A program made the position numbers and the translations under genes. Under the pieces are notes generated by a model that was not told the DNA's origin, did not search any database, and saw only the letters and a program-made list of their open reading frames with translations. 9,557 bases of DNA from the NCBI GenBank assembly GCA_009778415.1, contig WRJV01000259.1, forward strand, positions 1 to 9,557. The letters are read 5' to 3'. This stretch comes from Clostridiales bacterium (GTDB taxonomy: Bacteria; Bacillota; Clostridia; Peptostreptococcales; Anaerovoracaceae). Positions 1 to 5,817 of the stretch are shown here, in pieces (within the stretch, counting starts at the first letter, position 1; every line of letters begins with the position of its first letter).

Positions 1-86
1 CCCCCCTTTTTTTTGCTGTAAAATCTCCCTGTGCTGAACATTTTTGGTAAATAATTACAGTCAGACCCTAATGTAGCTTGAATCTT

Positions 87-114
87 TTGTTACAAAATAC
101 TCATAAAATATAAT
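87..114 (+). promoter_or_regulatory. possible promoter in AT-rich leader
   Basis: TTGTTA (87-92) and a perfect TATAAT (109-114) are separated by 16 bases. Transcription would start near 121 and meet the hairpin and T-run at 147-187 after only about 65 nt. No plus-strand gene follows, so this is either a chance match in AT-rich DNA or the promoter of a very short RNA. Apart from this element and the hairpin, positions 1-199 hold no gene that I can support. Confidence 0.25.
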
Positions 115-146
115 GTTTCACATGAAAATATAACCAAAAAATCGAT

Positions 147-187
147 AAGCTGGAATGGTTATCATTCGCCACTCCAGCTTTTTTTAA
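147..187. terminator. hairpin terminator beyond pyk, possibly bidirectional
   Basis: Positions 147-158 and 169-180 form a stem around a 10-base loop. Read on the minus strand (the pyk transcript) it is a continuous 12-bp stem with one G-U pair, followed after five bases by six T residues (141-136). Read on the plus strand the same position is an A-C mismatch, but the T-run starts directly at the stem (179-185). It begins about 20 bases beyond the pyk stop, so it most likely ends the pyk transcript, and it may also stop readthrough from the left. Confidence 0.65.
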
Positions 188-199
188 ACTCGGTGTTTT

Positions 200-1957
200 T
201 CAAGCCCCGCTTACGTCGCTGTTGTAAATGTATCCGCTTTTTGCGTCAATCTTTATCTTGTACCCGGTCTTTAGTACCGCCGTAGCACCTTTGGCGCTTG
301 ATATCACTGGGATTTCGAGGGCGTAGCCAGCAGCGGCTATTCCGGACTCGCCTTCGCTTTCTTCGGTTACAACACCGCAGCACTGCCTCATCAAGTGCAG
401 GATGTCGTTCGTCGTCCGCGATACCACCAGTATGTCGCCCGGTTTGAAATTGCTGAAGTCTTTATCACCTTCCTTTATCACGTAGGCTGGCCCTACAATG
501 CCTTCTTCCCCGTTTCCCTTGCCTTTTAGCAGGATGTTCCCGACGATGTGTACCTGAAGCGAATTTGTCGTGCCGGTAAAATACTGTGTGCTTCCGGTCA
601 CGATGACGATGTCCCCGTTTTTCACAAAATTGCGCTCCGCAGTCTTCTTTACTACGTCATTGAACAGCTCGTGCGTGTTTTCAATAAATGCGTTCATCAT
701 AGGGGTTACCCCCCAAGACAGGGAAAGGCGGTAATAAGTCTTTTCGTTGGGGCTGAACGCAATAATGGGAATGTCGGGGCGGAATTTTGAAATCATCTTC
801 GCGCTTTGCCCTGACAGCGTCACAGCAATTATTGCAGACGCCCCAAGGGCTTGCGCGGCTTTGCACGTGGCGTCGCTTATGGCGTCAGTTATGCCCACGC
901 TGCTCTTTTCCCGGTCAGCCGACCGCCTCTCAAAGATTTTGTAGTCTATGCTCGACTCTGTTTTTTCTGCTATCTTGCTCATGGTTTCAAGGCTTTTCAG
1001 CGGGTAGGCGCCCGACGCCGTTTCGCCGGACAGCATCAGTGCGCTGGTCCTGTCGTATATCGCGTTTGCGACGTCAGTTATTTCTGCCCTCGTCGGGCGG
1101 GGGTGGTGCATCATTGAGTCCAGCATCTGGGTCGCGGTAATCACCGCTTTGCCGGCTGAGTAGCACCTTTTGATGATGTCTTTTTGTATGTGTGGCAGCT
1201 CTTCAAACGGGATTTCAACCCCCATGTCGCCTCGGGCAACCATTATGCCGTCTGACACCTTGATGATCTCGGCTATGTTTTTCACACCCTCGGCGCTTTC
1301 GATTTTTGAAATCAGTTCAATGTTGTAGCAGTTGTTTGCGTGCAAAAGCCGGCGGACGTCCTTCACGTCCTGTGGAGTTCTAACGAAGGAAAGCGCGATG
1401 AAATCAACGTCGTTTTCTATCCCGAACAAAATGTCGCTTTCATCTGTCTCGCTGATGAACGGCATGTCTATCGCCACGCCGGGCACATTCAGGCTTTTGC
1501 TGTTTTTGAGGGTTTCACCAGACGTGATTTCGCACAGAATTTCTGTCTCCGTGACATTTTTCACGCTCAGTTCGATGAGCCCGTCGTCGAGCATCAAGGT
1601 GTCGCCCTTTGCCAGGTTCCCTGGGAGGCTCTTGTACGTGACTGAAACCCTTTTGTCGTTTCCCGTGATTTCCTCAGTCGTCAGGACAATCTCGCTTCCG
1701 GTAACCAGCTCCGCTTCGCCGTTTTCGAGTTTCCCTGTCCTGATCTCAGGGCCTTTTGTGTCCAGCAGGATCGCCACAGGCACGTCGAGCTCCTTCCTCA
1801 GTTTTTTCAGCCTGTCGATTTTCAGCTTGTGGTCTTCGTGAGTGCCATGTGAAAAGTTCAGCCTCGCTACGTTCATTCCGGCAAGTATCATTTTTCTCAG
1901 TGTTTCCTCGCTTTCGCAAGCCGGGCCAATTGTGCATACGATTTTCGTTTTCCTCAA
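200..1957 (-). CDS. pyk: pyruvate kinase with extra C-terminal domain
   Basis: Cytosolic glycolytic enzyme that converts phosphoenolpyruvate and ADP to pyruvate and ATP. The start is placed at TTG (1957-1955): GGGAGGT ends 9 bases before it, and the protein then begins MRKTKIVCTIGPA and is 585 residues long, the same length as Bacillus subtilis Pyk. Substrate-site RLNFSHG is at 32-38, the catalytic Lys in ISKIE is K218, the Mg-binding loop MVARGDMGVEIP is at 239-250, and TQMLDSMM is at 276-283. The B domain spans about 70-170 and the A domain closes with LSGETASG. Residues about 475-585 are the extra PEP-utiliser-like domain. Its usual TSH phosphohistidine-type motif reads ESG here (Gly near 539), so that domain appears non-phosphorylatable. 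Position 303 is Arg in YDRT, where Gly (YDGT) is usual. It is the last gene of the minus-strand block and has its own likely promoter at 2003-2031. Confidence 0.97.
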   Translation of the reverse strand: MRKTKIVCTIGPACESEETLRKMILAGMNVARLNFSHGTHEDHKLKIDRLKKLRKELDVPVAILLDTKGPEIRTGKLENGEAELVTGSEIVLTTEEITGNDKRVSVTYKSLPGNLAKGDTLMLDDGLIELSVKNVTETEILCEITSGETLKNSKSLNVPGVAIDMPFISETDESDILFGIENDVDFIALSFVRTPQDVKDVRRLLHANNCYNIELISKIESAEGVKNIAEIIKVSDGIMVARGDMGVEIPFEELPHIQKDIIKRCYSAGKAVITATQMLDSMMHHPRPTRAEITDVANAIYDRTSALMLSGETASGAYPLKSLETMSKIAEKTESSIDYKIFERRSADREKSSVGITDAISDATCKAAQALGASAIIAVTLSGQSAKMISKFRPDIPIIAFSPNEKTYYRLSLSWGVTPMMNAFIENTHELFNDVVKKTAERNFVKNGDIVIVTGSTQYFTGTTNSLQVHIVGNILLKGKGNGEEGIVGPAYVIKEGDKDFSNFKPGDILVVSRTTNDILHLMRQCCGVVTEESEGESGIAAAGYALEIPVISSAKGATAVLKTGYKIKIDAKSGYIYNSDVSGA

Positions 1958-1966
1958 CTTGGACGC

Positions 1967-1973
1967 ACCTCCC
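1967..1973 (-). promoter_or_regulatory. ribosome binding site that sets the TTG start of pyk
   Basis: GGGAGGT on the minus strand lies 9 bases before TTG at 1957. An in-frame ATG at 1975 overlaps this site and would give a protein with a non-conserved MGGASK leader. A further ATG at 2014 is also in frame but has no ribosome site. Conservation of MRKTKIVCTIGP and the 585-residue length favour the TTG. Confidence 0.75.
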
Positions 1974-2002
1974 ATTTGTTTGTATTTTACAGCGTTCACT
2001 TT

Positions 2003-2031
2003 AGTATACCACATTTTTTTAACTCTTTCTA
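2003..2031 (-). promoter_or_regulatory. likely pyk promoter, extended -10
   Basis: On the minus strand TATACT (2008-2003) is preceded by TGG, giving an extended -10 element. TAGAAA (2031-2026) lies 17 bases upstream as a weak -35 and overlaps the stop codon of the SIMPL gene. The predicted start near 1996 would leave a 5' leader of about 40 nt containing the GGGAGGT site. This would let pyk be transcribed independently of the upstream genes. Confidence 0.5.
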
Positions 2032-2727
2032 TTCGTTAGTCGCGTTTATCGCCTCAATCGCCCAAATCACCGCCGCAGTGTCGCTGGCCTTGATGTCTTC
2101 GGGCGCGATATCCATGTCTACGGATGAAAGTTCTGCAAACCCCGCCGCATTTTCACCCAGCCCCAGGCTCGTGTTTGAATAATAGACATGCTCGCTCCAG
2201 TTGTAGTCGATCCGCTTCACCTCGCCCAGAGCCACGCCGGCGGATTTTGCCAAAACTTCTGCTTTCCTCCTCGCATCTTCAACAGCGCTTGCAAGGAGCT
2301 GTTCCGACACCGCGTCCGGGTCTTTGACAGCAAACCTGACGGTCAGCTGCGGGTTCGCTTTGCACTCTGCAATCGCACCCAGCAATGCCCCGAGTTTTTG
2401 CATGTCAATGTCAAATTCCAATCTCGTGCTGTGAAAGCACGAATACCCGATAAATATCTGATTGTACTCGTTATTGTTACGGATACTTTTGTATTTAGTG
2501 TTAATGCTAAGATTTGTCGTTTTTAATGCCTTATTGTCGTAACCTGCCGCAACGATTGCGCTGCGGAGCGCTTCAAACAGCTCGGCTGCACGGTTCATGG
2601 TTTTTCCGTAATCAGTCTCTGTGCTCGTCACGCTCATATCAAGCACGATCAAATCAGGCGCCACTGTTGCTTTGCCAATCCCCCTCACTGCGATTTCTCG
2701 GTTTGCCATTGCCATTGATCTGTCCAT
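2029..2727 (-). CDS. SIMPL-domain (DUF541, YggE-like) protein, cytosolic form
   Basis: A 232-residue protein of the SIMPL/DUF541 family (COG2968). The family signature GIGKATVAPDLIVLDMSV occurs near residues 16-33, followed by the helix with the repeated-pairing pattern AAELFEALRSAI and then LKTTNLSINTKY. The C-terminal half has the typical DARRKAEVLAKSAGVALGEV segment. E. coli YggE is exported to the periplasm, but this protein has no signal peptide or membrane segment, so it should be cytosolic. The biochemical role of the family is poorly defined; YggE has been linked to oxidative stress. The start is supported by AAGGAGT (2742-2736), 8 bases before the ATG. That ribosome site lies two bases from a strong hairpin (2745-2763), so its translation could depend on RNA folding. 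It lies 65 bases after the peptidase gene and 71 bases before pyk. Confidence 0.85.
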   Translation of the reverse strand: MDRSMAMANREIAVRGIGKATVAPDLIVLDMSVTSTETDYGKTMNRAAELFEALRSAIVAAGYDNKALKTTNLSINTKYKSIRNNNEYNQIFIGYSCFHSTRLEFDIDMQKLGALLGAIAECKANPQLTVRFAVKDPDAVSEQLLASAVEDARRKAEVLAKSAGVALGEVKRIDYNWSEHVYYSNTSLGLGENAAGFAELSSVDMDIAPEDIKASDTAAVIWAIEAINATNE

Positions 2728-2743
2728 TGTTGTTTACTCCTTA

Positions 2744-2808
2744 CTGGCGCGGGCTGCGCGCCAATCCCAAGTCGCTAACGCGGGCTGTGCGTTAATCCCA
2801 ATCCTCGC
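2744..2808 (-). repeat. two tandem hairpin repeats with compensating stem changes
   Basis: Two units of about 31 bases lie side by side. Hairpin A is at 2745-2763 and hairpin B at 2776-2794, each 19 bases with a seven-pair stem and the same GGCTG loop (plus strand). The outer stem is TGGCGC/GCGCCA in A and TAACGC/GCGTTA in B, so both arms changed together and pairing is kept. B also has one G-T pair at the base of the loop. Both units continue into AATCCCA. Unit B contains the stop codon of the metallopeptidase gene (2794-2792), and unit A ends two bases from the ribosome site of the SIMPL gene. Neither is followed by a T-run, so they are not ordinary terminators. They could be a dispersed palindromic repeat or an mRNA-processing or stability element. 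Confidence 0.8.
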
Positions 2809-3466
2809 TGCCGAGCTGCTTCTGCAGCTCTTTGAGCCTGGCCCTCAACTCTTTGTAGTTGGGCAAGACCTTTTCCACAATCGCCCAAAAACGGTCTTGA
2901 TGGTTCATTTCAGTGATGTGCGCCAGCTCATGCACTACTACGTAATCTATCACTTCGTCGTCCGCCATAACGAGCCGCCACGAATAATTGAGGCTTTTCC
3001 CCGTGGAGCAGCTGCCCCAGCGGGTTTTCGCGCCGGTTATCTTCACAGCCGACGGCATGACGCCCATAACGCCGGCAAAATGCGCTGTGCGCTCTTTTAG
3101 GTGGCGTTTTGCCAGCAAGCGGTAAACCTGCACTGCGCCATACTTTATGTCATCTGGGGCGAGGCCTTGCGGCAGGTAAAACACCTTTCCGTCAAACCCC
3201 ACGCGCATTCCCGGCCTTGCAGCAACCGGGTAGGCCGCCCCCCGGTACATGACAGAGTCGCCGTAGTTAAGTGCGAACGCCTCTCGTTCCTCTTTGCGCT
3301 TGCACGATTGCGACAGCTTTTCTTTTATCCATTTTTCTTTTGACTTGACAAAGCGGTCGATGTCGGGCTTTGGCATTTTCGCCGGCGCACGGACTTCCAA
3401 GGCTCCGTTTTTGACGTACAGCCCGACGGTTTTTCGGTTTGAACGGCTCAAGGTGTATGGGGTCAT
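2792..3466 (-). CDS. YgjP-like zinc metallopeptidase-fold protein (DUF45, SprT/M48-related)
   Basis: A 224-residue protein of the YgjP/DUF45 (WLM-like) family. The zinc site HELAH is at residues 179-183, with a third ligand His at 189 (HELAHITEMNH) and the family-typical FWAIVEKVLPNYKELRARL following. RWGSC at 149-153 and SLNYSWRLVMA are also signature elements. The N-terminal part (1-60) holds the basic VRAPAKMPKPDIDRFVKSKEKWI segment. Family members are annotated as metal-dependent hydrolases, and E. coli YgjP has been reported to act on UTP; the substrate here cannot be read from sequence. The start at 3466 is chosen because its ATG overlaps the upstream stop as ATGA and GGGAG lies just before it; a longer reading would run back into the MBL gene. 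Translation is probably coupled to that gene. The stop lies inside a hairpin repeat. Confidence 0.88.
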   Translation of the reverse strand: MTPYTLSRSNRKTVGLYVKNGALEVRAPAKMPKPDIDRFVKSKEKWIKEKLSQSCKRKEEREAFALNYGDSVMYRGAAYPVAARPGMRVGFDGKVFYLPQGLAPDDIKYGAVQVYRLLAKRHLKERTAHFAGVMGVMPSAVKITGAKTRWGSCSTGKSLNYSWRLVMADDEVIDYVVVHELAHITEMNHQDRFWAIVEKVLPNYKELRARLKELQKQLGSEDWD

Positions 3467-4065
3467 TGCTGGCTCCCTAAAAGCTCTATTTCTTCGCCGG
3501 GTTCGACTATCAATTTGTTTGGCGCACCCCATTTTTCACCTTTCCTGCGCACCGACTCGCCAGGTTTCAGGTGGATGATGATGTTGTGCTTCGCGCCTAC
3601 GAGCCTTGCGCACTCGGCGGCTTCGGCAAGGCCCATGTTGAACATGCCGTCGCCTGGGAACAGCGCATAGTCCAGCTCAAGTGCCGCAAAGGTTTCCATC
3701 TGTTTTGTCGTGGAAGTGTCGCCGCTGGCGTATATTTTAACGCCGTCAAGGGTAATGATGTACCCGACGCAATGCTTTGGGTCGTGGTTCCTGTTCCCTG
3801 CTTCAACCGCTTGCACCAATATGCCATCGATGTCGAAGCCGTTGTGCTTGCCCCCTGCTAGGGCTTCCTCGTTTGTGATTATCCGGCAGTCCGGTTTTTT
3901 TGCGCAGAGGTTGATCTTGTTGTGGTCGCTGTGCTGGTGCGTCACGAGTATCAAGTCGGCCGGCTTGTCGTAGCCCTTTCCTTTGTATGGGTCAACGTAA
4001 ACGACCCTGCCGTCGTCTGCGGTCAGGCGATAACTGCCGTGGCCCTGAAATAATAGTTTTGGCAT
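3463..4065 (-). CDS. MBL-fold metal-dependent hydrolase
   Basis: A 200-residue metallo-beta-lactamase-fold protein of the short UlaG/YtkL-like type (beta-lactamase_2 class). The metal motif THQHSDH sits at residues 42-48 (H43, H45, D47, H48). Further ligand candidates are H94 in NRNHDP, D116 in YASGDTS, and H165 in NIIIHLKPG, so the dinuclear site looks complete. There is no signal peptide, so it should be cytosolic. Proteins of this type are often annotated as Zn-dependent L-ascorbate-6-phosphate lactonase-like or general hydrolases; the substrate is unknown here. AGGAGG (4077-4072) lies 6 bases before the ATG. It is the first gene of the minus-strand block, behind the promoter at 4119-4147, and overlaps the YgjP-like gene by four bases. 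Confidence 0.9.
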   Translation of the reverse strand: MPKLLFQGHGSYRLTADDGRVVYVDPYKGKGYDKPADLILVTHQHSDHNKINLCAKKPDCRIITNEEALAGGKHNGFDIDGILVQAVEAGNRNHDPKHCVGYIITLDGVKIYASGDTSTTKQMETFAALELDYALFPGDGMFNMGLAEAAECARLVGAKHNIIIHLKPGESVRRKGEKWGAPNKLIVEPGEEIELLGSQQ

Positions 4066-4118
4066 TGTTCCCCTCCTCGTTCACTTCAAGTGTTTTGCAG
4101 CTGCATGTTTTATATGCA

Positions 4119-4147
4119 ATTATACCGTAAATGCCTTGAAATTGCAA
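4119..4147 (-). promoter_or_regulatory. promoter of the MBL-hydrolase operon
   Basis: On the minus strand TTGCAA (4147-4142) and a perfect TATAAT (4124-4119) are separated by 17 bases. Transcription would start near 4112, leaving a leader of about 47 nt to the MBL start codon. It lies back to back with the plus-strand promoter at 4206-4233, leaving about 60 bases of divergent control region. Confidence 0.75.
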
Positions 4148-4205
4148 TAAATTCATTGTAGCGAAAGCGTAAAAATCGCCCATGGCCCCAGAATATAAAA
4201 TACCC

Positions 4206-4233
4206 TTGACAAAACAGAGCCCGGTGATATATT
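4206..4233 (+). promoter_or_regulatory. strong extended -10 promoter for the membrane-protein gene
   Basis: A perfect TTGACA (4206-4211) is followed after 16 bases by TATATT (4228-4233), which is preceded by TGA (an extended -10). Transcription would start near 4240, about 37 nt before the ATG at 4277. It diverges from the MBL operon promoter. Confidence 0.75.
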
Positions 4234-4276
4234 TTATAGTTAATTGCATGCTGAATTTTTGAAAGGTGGATCGAGA

Positions 4277-4921
4277 ATGAAAAAGAAAGACATCGACCCC
4301 GGAACCATGTTCGACAAAACAGTGACCGCCGCCTTGACTGAGTACCAGCAGCTGCGCGCCGAATCCCGTGACATGGTGCAGCGGCAAAACACAATGCTGA
4401 TGTTCATCATCACCTCCCTTGGCGTCGTCCTGGGCATCGGGGTGAACATGTACATAGGCATATCAGAATCGAAAGCCGACCAGAAAGCTGTCATGGTTGC
4501 ATGCGTGTTCTGCCTGTTGATACCGGGCTTAATGGCGTTTCTTGGCTCGCTTTGGCTTGACAATGTCTACCGCATGGCGAAAGTAGCGGCCTATTGCTCT
4601 TTGCTGGAGAGGAAAATCAACGGCATGCTTGACGCCAAAAACGATGCAGCCGGATCCGCGATGTACTGGGAGCAATGGAACTACGAGGGGTTTAAGCGCC
4701 TGCCCTTGCGGGGCAACCATTATCAGTACTTTATTGGCTTAGGGTTATTTATGATCGGCCCGCCCTCTTCGATAGCGATGGGGCTTTTTATTACCGGCAT
4801 AAGCATGAAGCATATCATACCGCTGCTGGGGGTTTTGTTTATCGCCGCTTTCTGGCTGTTCGCGGCTGCGTACATCGTCAAGAGCCTCAATGTAAACAAG
4901 AAAATATCGGAGGCGCGATAG
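4277..4921 (+). CDS. four-helix integral membrane protein of unknown function
   Basis: A 214-residue protein with a charged cytosolic N-terminus, including a helix TEYQQLRAESRDMVQRQN at 21-38. Four likely membrane helices follow, at about 38-60, 71-94, 150-175 and 180-203, with a central soluble stretch at about 95-149. The N-terminal E-Y-x-x-L-R-x-E-x-x-x-x-x-x-R-Q helix leading straight into the first membrane helix resembles a widespread uncharacterised bacterial membrane-protein family, which I recognise only by pattern. An ATG at 4244 is in frame, but the start at 4277 is preferred because AAGGTGG lies 7 bases before it and the 4244 ATG falls right at the predicted transcript start. Base composition matches the flanking housekeeping block rather than the AT-rich genes that follow. 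Function cannot be assigned. Confidence 0.85.
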   Translation: MKKKDIDPGTMFDKTVTAALTEYQQLRAESRDMVQRQNTMLMFIITSLGVVLGIGVNMYIGISESKADQKAVMVACVFCLLIPGLMAFLGSLWLDNVYRMAKVAAYCSLLERKINGMLDAKNDAAGSAMYWEQWNYEGFKRLPLRGNHYQYFIGLGLFMIGPPSSIAMGLFITGISMKHIIPLLGVLFIAAFWLFAAAYIVKSLNVNKKISEAR

Positions 4922-4965
4922 GTTTATGCGCAATCACACCACAACGTCGAATATGCGCCTATCGC
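4915..4965 (+). repeat. 8-bp inverted repeat straddling a stop codon
   Basis: GCGATAGG (4915-4922) and CCTATCGC (4958-4965) are perfect inverted copies around a 35-base spacer that also repeats TATGCGC. The left arm includes the TAG stop of the membrane-protein gene. There is no T-run, so it is a poor terminator candidate. The rest of the gap to 5087 holds no gene with a ribosome site or recognisable product. Confidence 0.3.
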
Positions 4966-5087
4966 CAAAATCCACCCACTCGGCGCGAGGGAGCTTGCCT
5001 GCGCAGCATTCCCAGAAAATGCAGGAAAACCCAGTTGTTGCATTTGCTGTCGGAAGCTGTCAACAGTGTGAATTGTGGGAGCGTGAT

Positions 5088-5273
5088 ATGAAACTTGAAT
5101 GGATTACGCCATTACAGGCATCTGAAAAATGGGGCATAACTGAACGGCAAGTTCAGGCGATGTGTAAGAGCGGAAAAATTATAGGCGCATTGAGGTTTTC
5201 TAAGGTTTGGCTTATCCCAAAAGACGCGCCGAGACCGATTGATGGCAGGACAAAAGCCGCCAAACAAAAATGA
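5088..5273 (+). CDS. small helix-turn-helix DNA-binding protein
   Basis: A 61-residue protein. WITPLQASEKWGITERQVQAMC reads as a winged-helix/MerR-excisionase-type helix-turn-helix at about 5-26. It is followed by KSGKIIGALRFSKVWLIPKDAPRP, the beta-wing pattern of the short 'helix-turn-helix domain-containing' proteins common in Clostridia. The start at 5088 is chosen because GGGAG (5077-5081) lies 6 bases before the ATG. An upstream in-frame ATG at 4926 would add 54 residues of low-complexity, unrecognisable sequence. Such proteins are often found in accessory islands, sometimes next to toxin or phage-like genes. Here it precedes two AT-rich membrane-protein genes and could regulate them, which is inference. 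Its exact DNA target is unknown. Confidence 0.8.
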   Translation: MKLEWITPLQASEKWGITERQVQAMCKSGKIIGALRFSKVWLIPKDAPRPIDGRTKAAKQK

Positions 5274-5355
5274 AATAAGTAGACACAGATAAAACCGCCG
5301 CATCTTACAAGTTGTCAGAGCGCAAAATAGGATATAAGCGAGGGGGTATGCTACG

Positions 5356-5817
5356 GTGAGGAGCAAGCCGATATGGATAAAAAGTGTAATATGCGGTTTG
5401 ATTTACATAGCTTTTTCATTGCTGATTATTTTCGTAGTATACACTATGGACTTTTTTGAAGGGTCATTAGTTTTAGGCGCGCTTTGCGGTATTGCTATTG
5501 CGTTCATCACTTCTTGCGATAGCATGAAAAGAACGGTTATAGCAAGGATTATGGGAATCTTATCTGCTCTTATATCACAAGAAATAATATCGTTATTAGG
5601 TATTCCAAGCAGGCTGATATTGTATGTCCTTAGAAATGACGAATGGATAAAAGAAACGGGGCGTTTAACAGTAAACGAAGTGATAGGGTATAATTTCGGT
5701 CGTATGTTTTTTTGGTTTGCGTTGGCAATTTCCTTTGCTGTTTTCGTTATTGGTATTTTTGTCTATAACATAATTAAAAACCGAACGAAAGGGGAAAACG
5801 CCAATGAATCAGAATGA
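5356..5817 (+). CDS. AT-rich hydrophobic membrane protein, unknown
   Basis: A 153-residue protein starting with GTG; the nearby ATG at 5348 runs into a stop after three codons. GAGGGGGT ends 8 bases before the GTG. Likely membrane helices lie at about 10-31, 36-53, 61-83 and 116-140, with a short basic tail KNRTKGENANESE. There is no catalytic motif and no family I can name. Its last 14 bases overlap the start of the next gene, which is strong evidence for coupled expression and joint function. The gene is visibly AT-rich, unlike the genes up to 4921, suggesting acquisition. A weak promoter-like TTGTCA followed by TATAAG lies in the 82-base gap after the helix-turn-helix gene, with a sub-optimal 15-base spacer. 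Confidence 0.8.
   Translation: MRSKPIWIKSVICGLIYIAFSLLIIFVVYTMDFFEGSLVLGALCGIAIAFITSCDSMKRTVIARIMGILSALISQEIISLLGIPSRLILYVLRNDEWIKETGRLTVNEVIGYNFGRMFFWFALAISFAVFVIGIFVYNIIKNRTKGENANESE

Noticed and set aside
1..14. C-run followed by T-run at the left edge as a functional element
   Set aside because: It is a bare homopolymer pair at the window boundary with no stem or gene to relate it to.
787..1140. Long plus-strand reading frames inside pyk, and similar frames at 1332-1841
   Set aside because: They are antisense to a highly conserved enzyme, have no ribosome sites, and give arginine/serine-rich proteins typical of shadow frames.
2745..2794. Hairpin pair as intrinsic terminators or a CRISPR-like array
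   Set aside because: Neither hairpin is followed by a T-run, there are only two units, and no spacer-sized unique sequences separate them.
3466..3532. Longer start for the YgjP-like protein at 3532
   Set aside because: The 22 added residues fall inside the MBL gene and are not family-like; the ATGA overlap start with GGGAG is better.
4244..4276. Upstream ATG start of the four-helix membrane protein
   Set aside because: It lies only a few bases after the predicted transcription start and has no ribosome site.
4926..5087. N-terminal extension of the helix-turn-helix protein from an upstream ATG
   Set aside because: The 54 extra residues are compositionally odd and unlike the family, there is no ribosome site before 4926, and GGGAG precedes the ATG at 5088.
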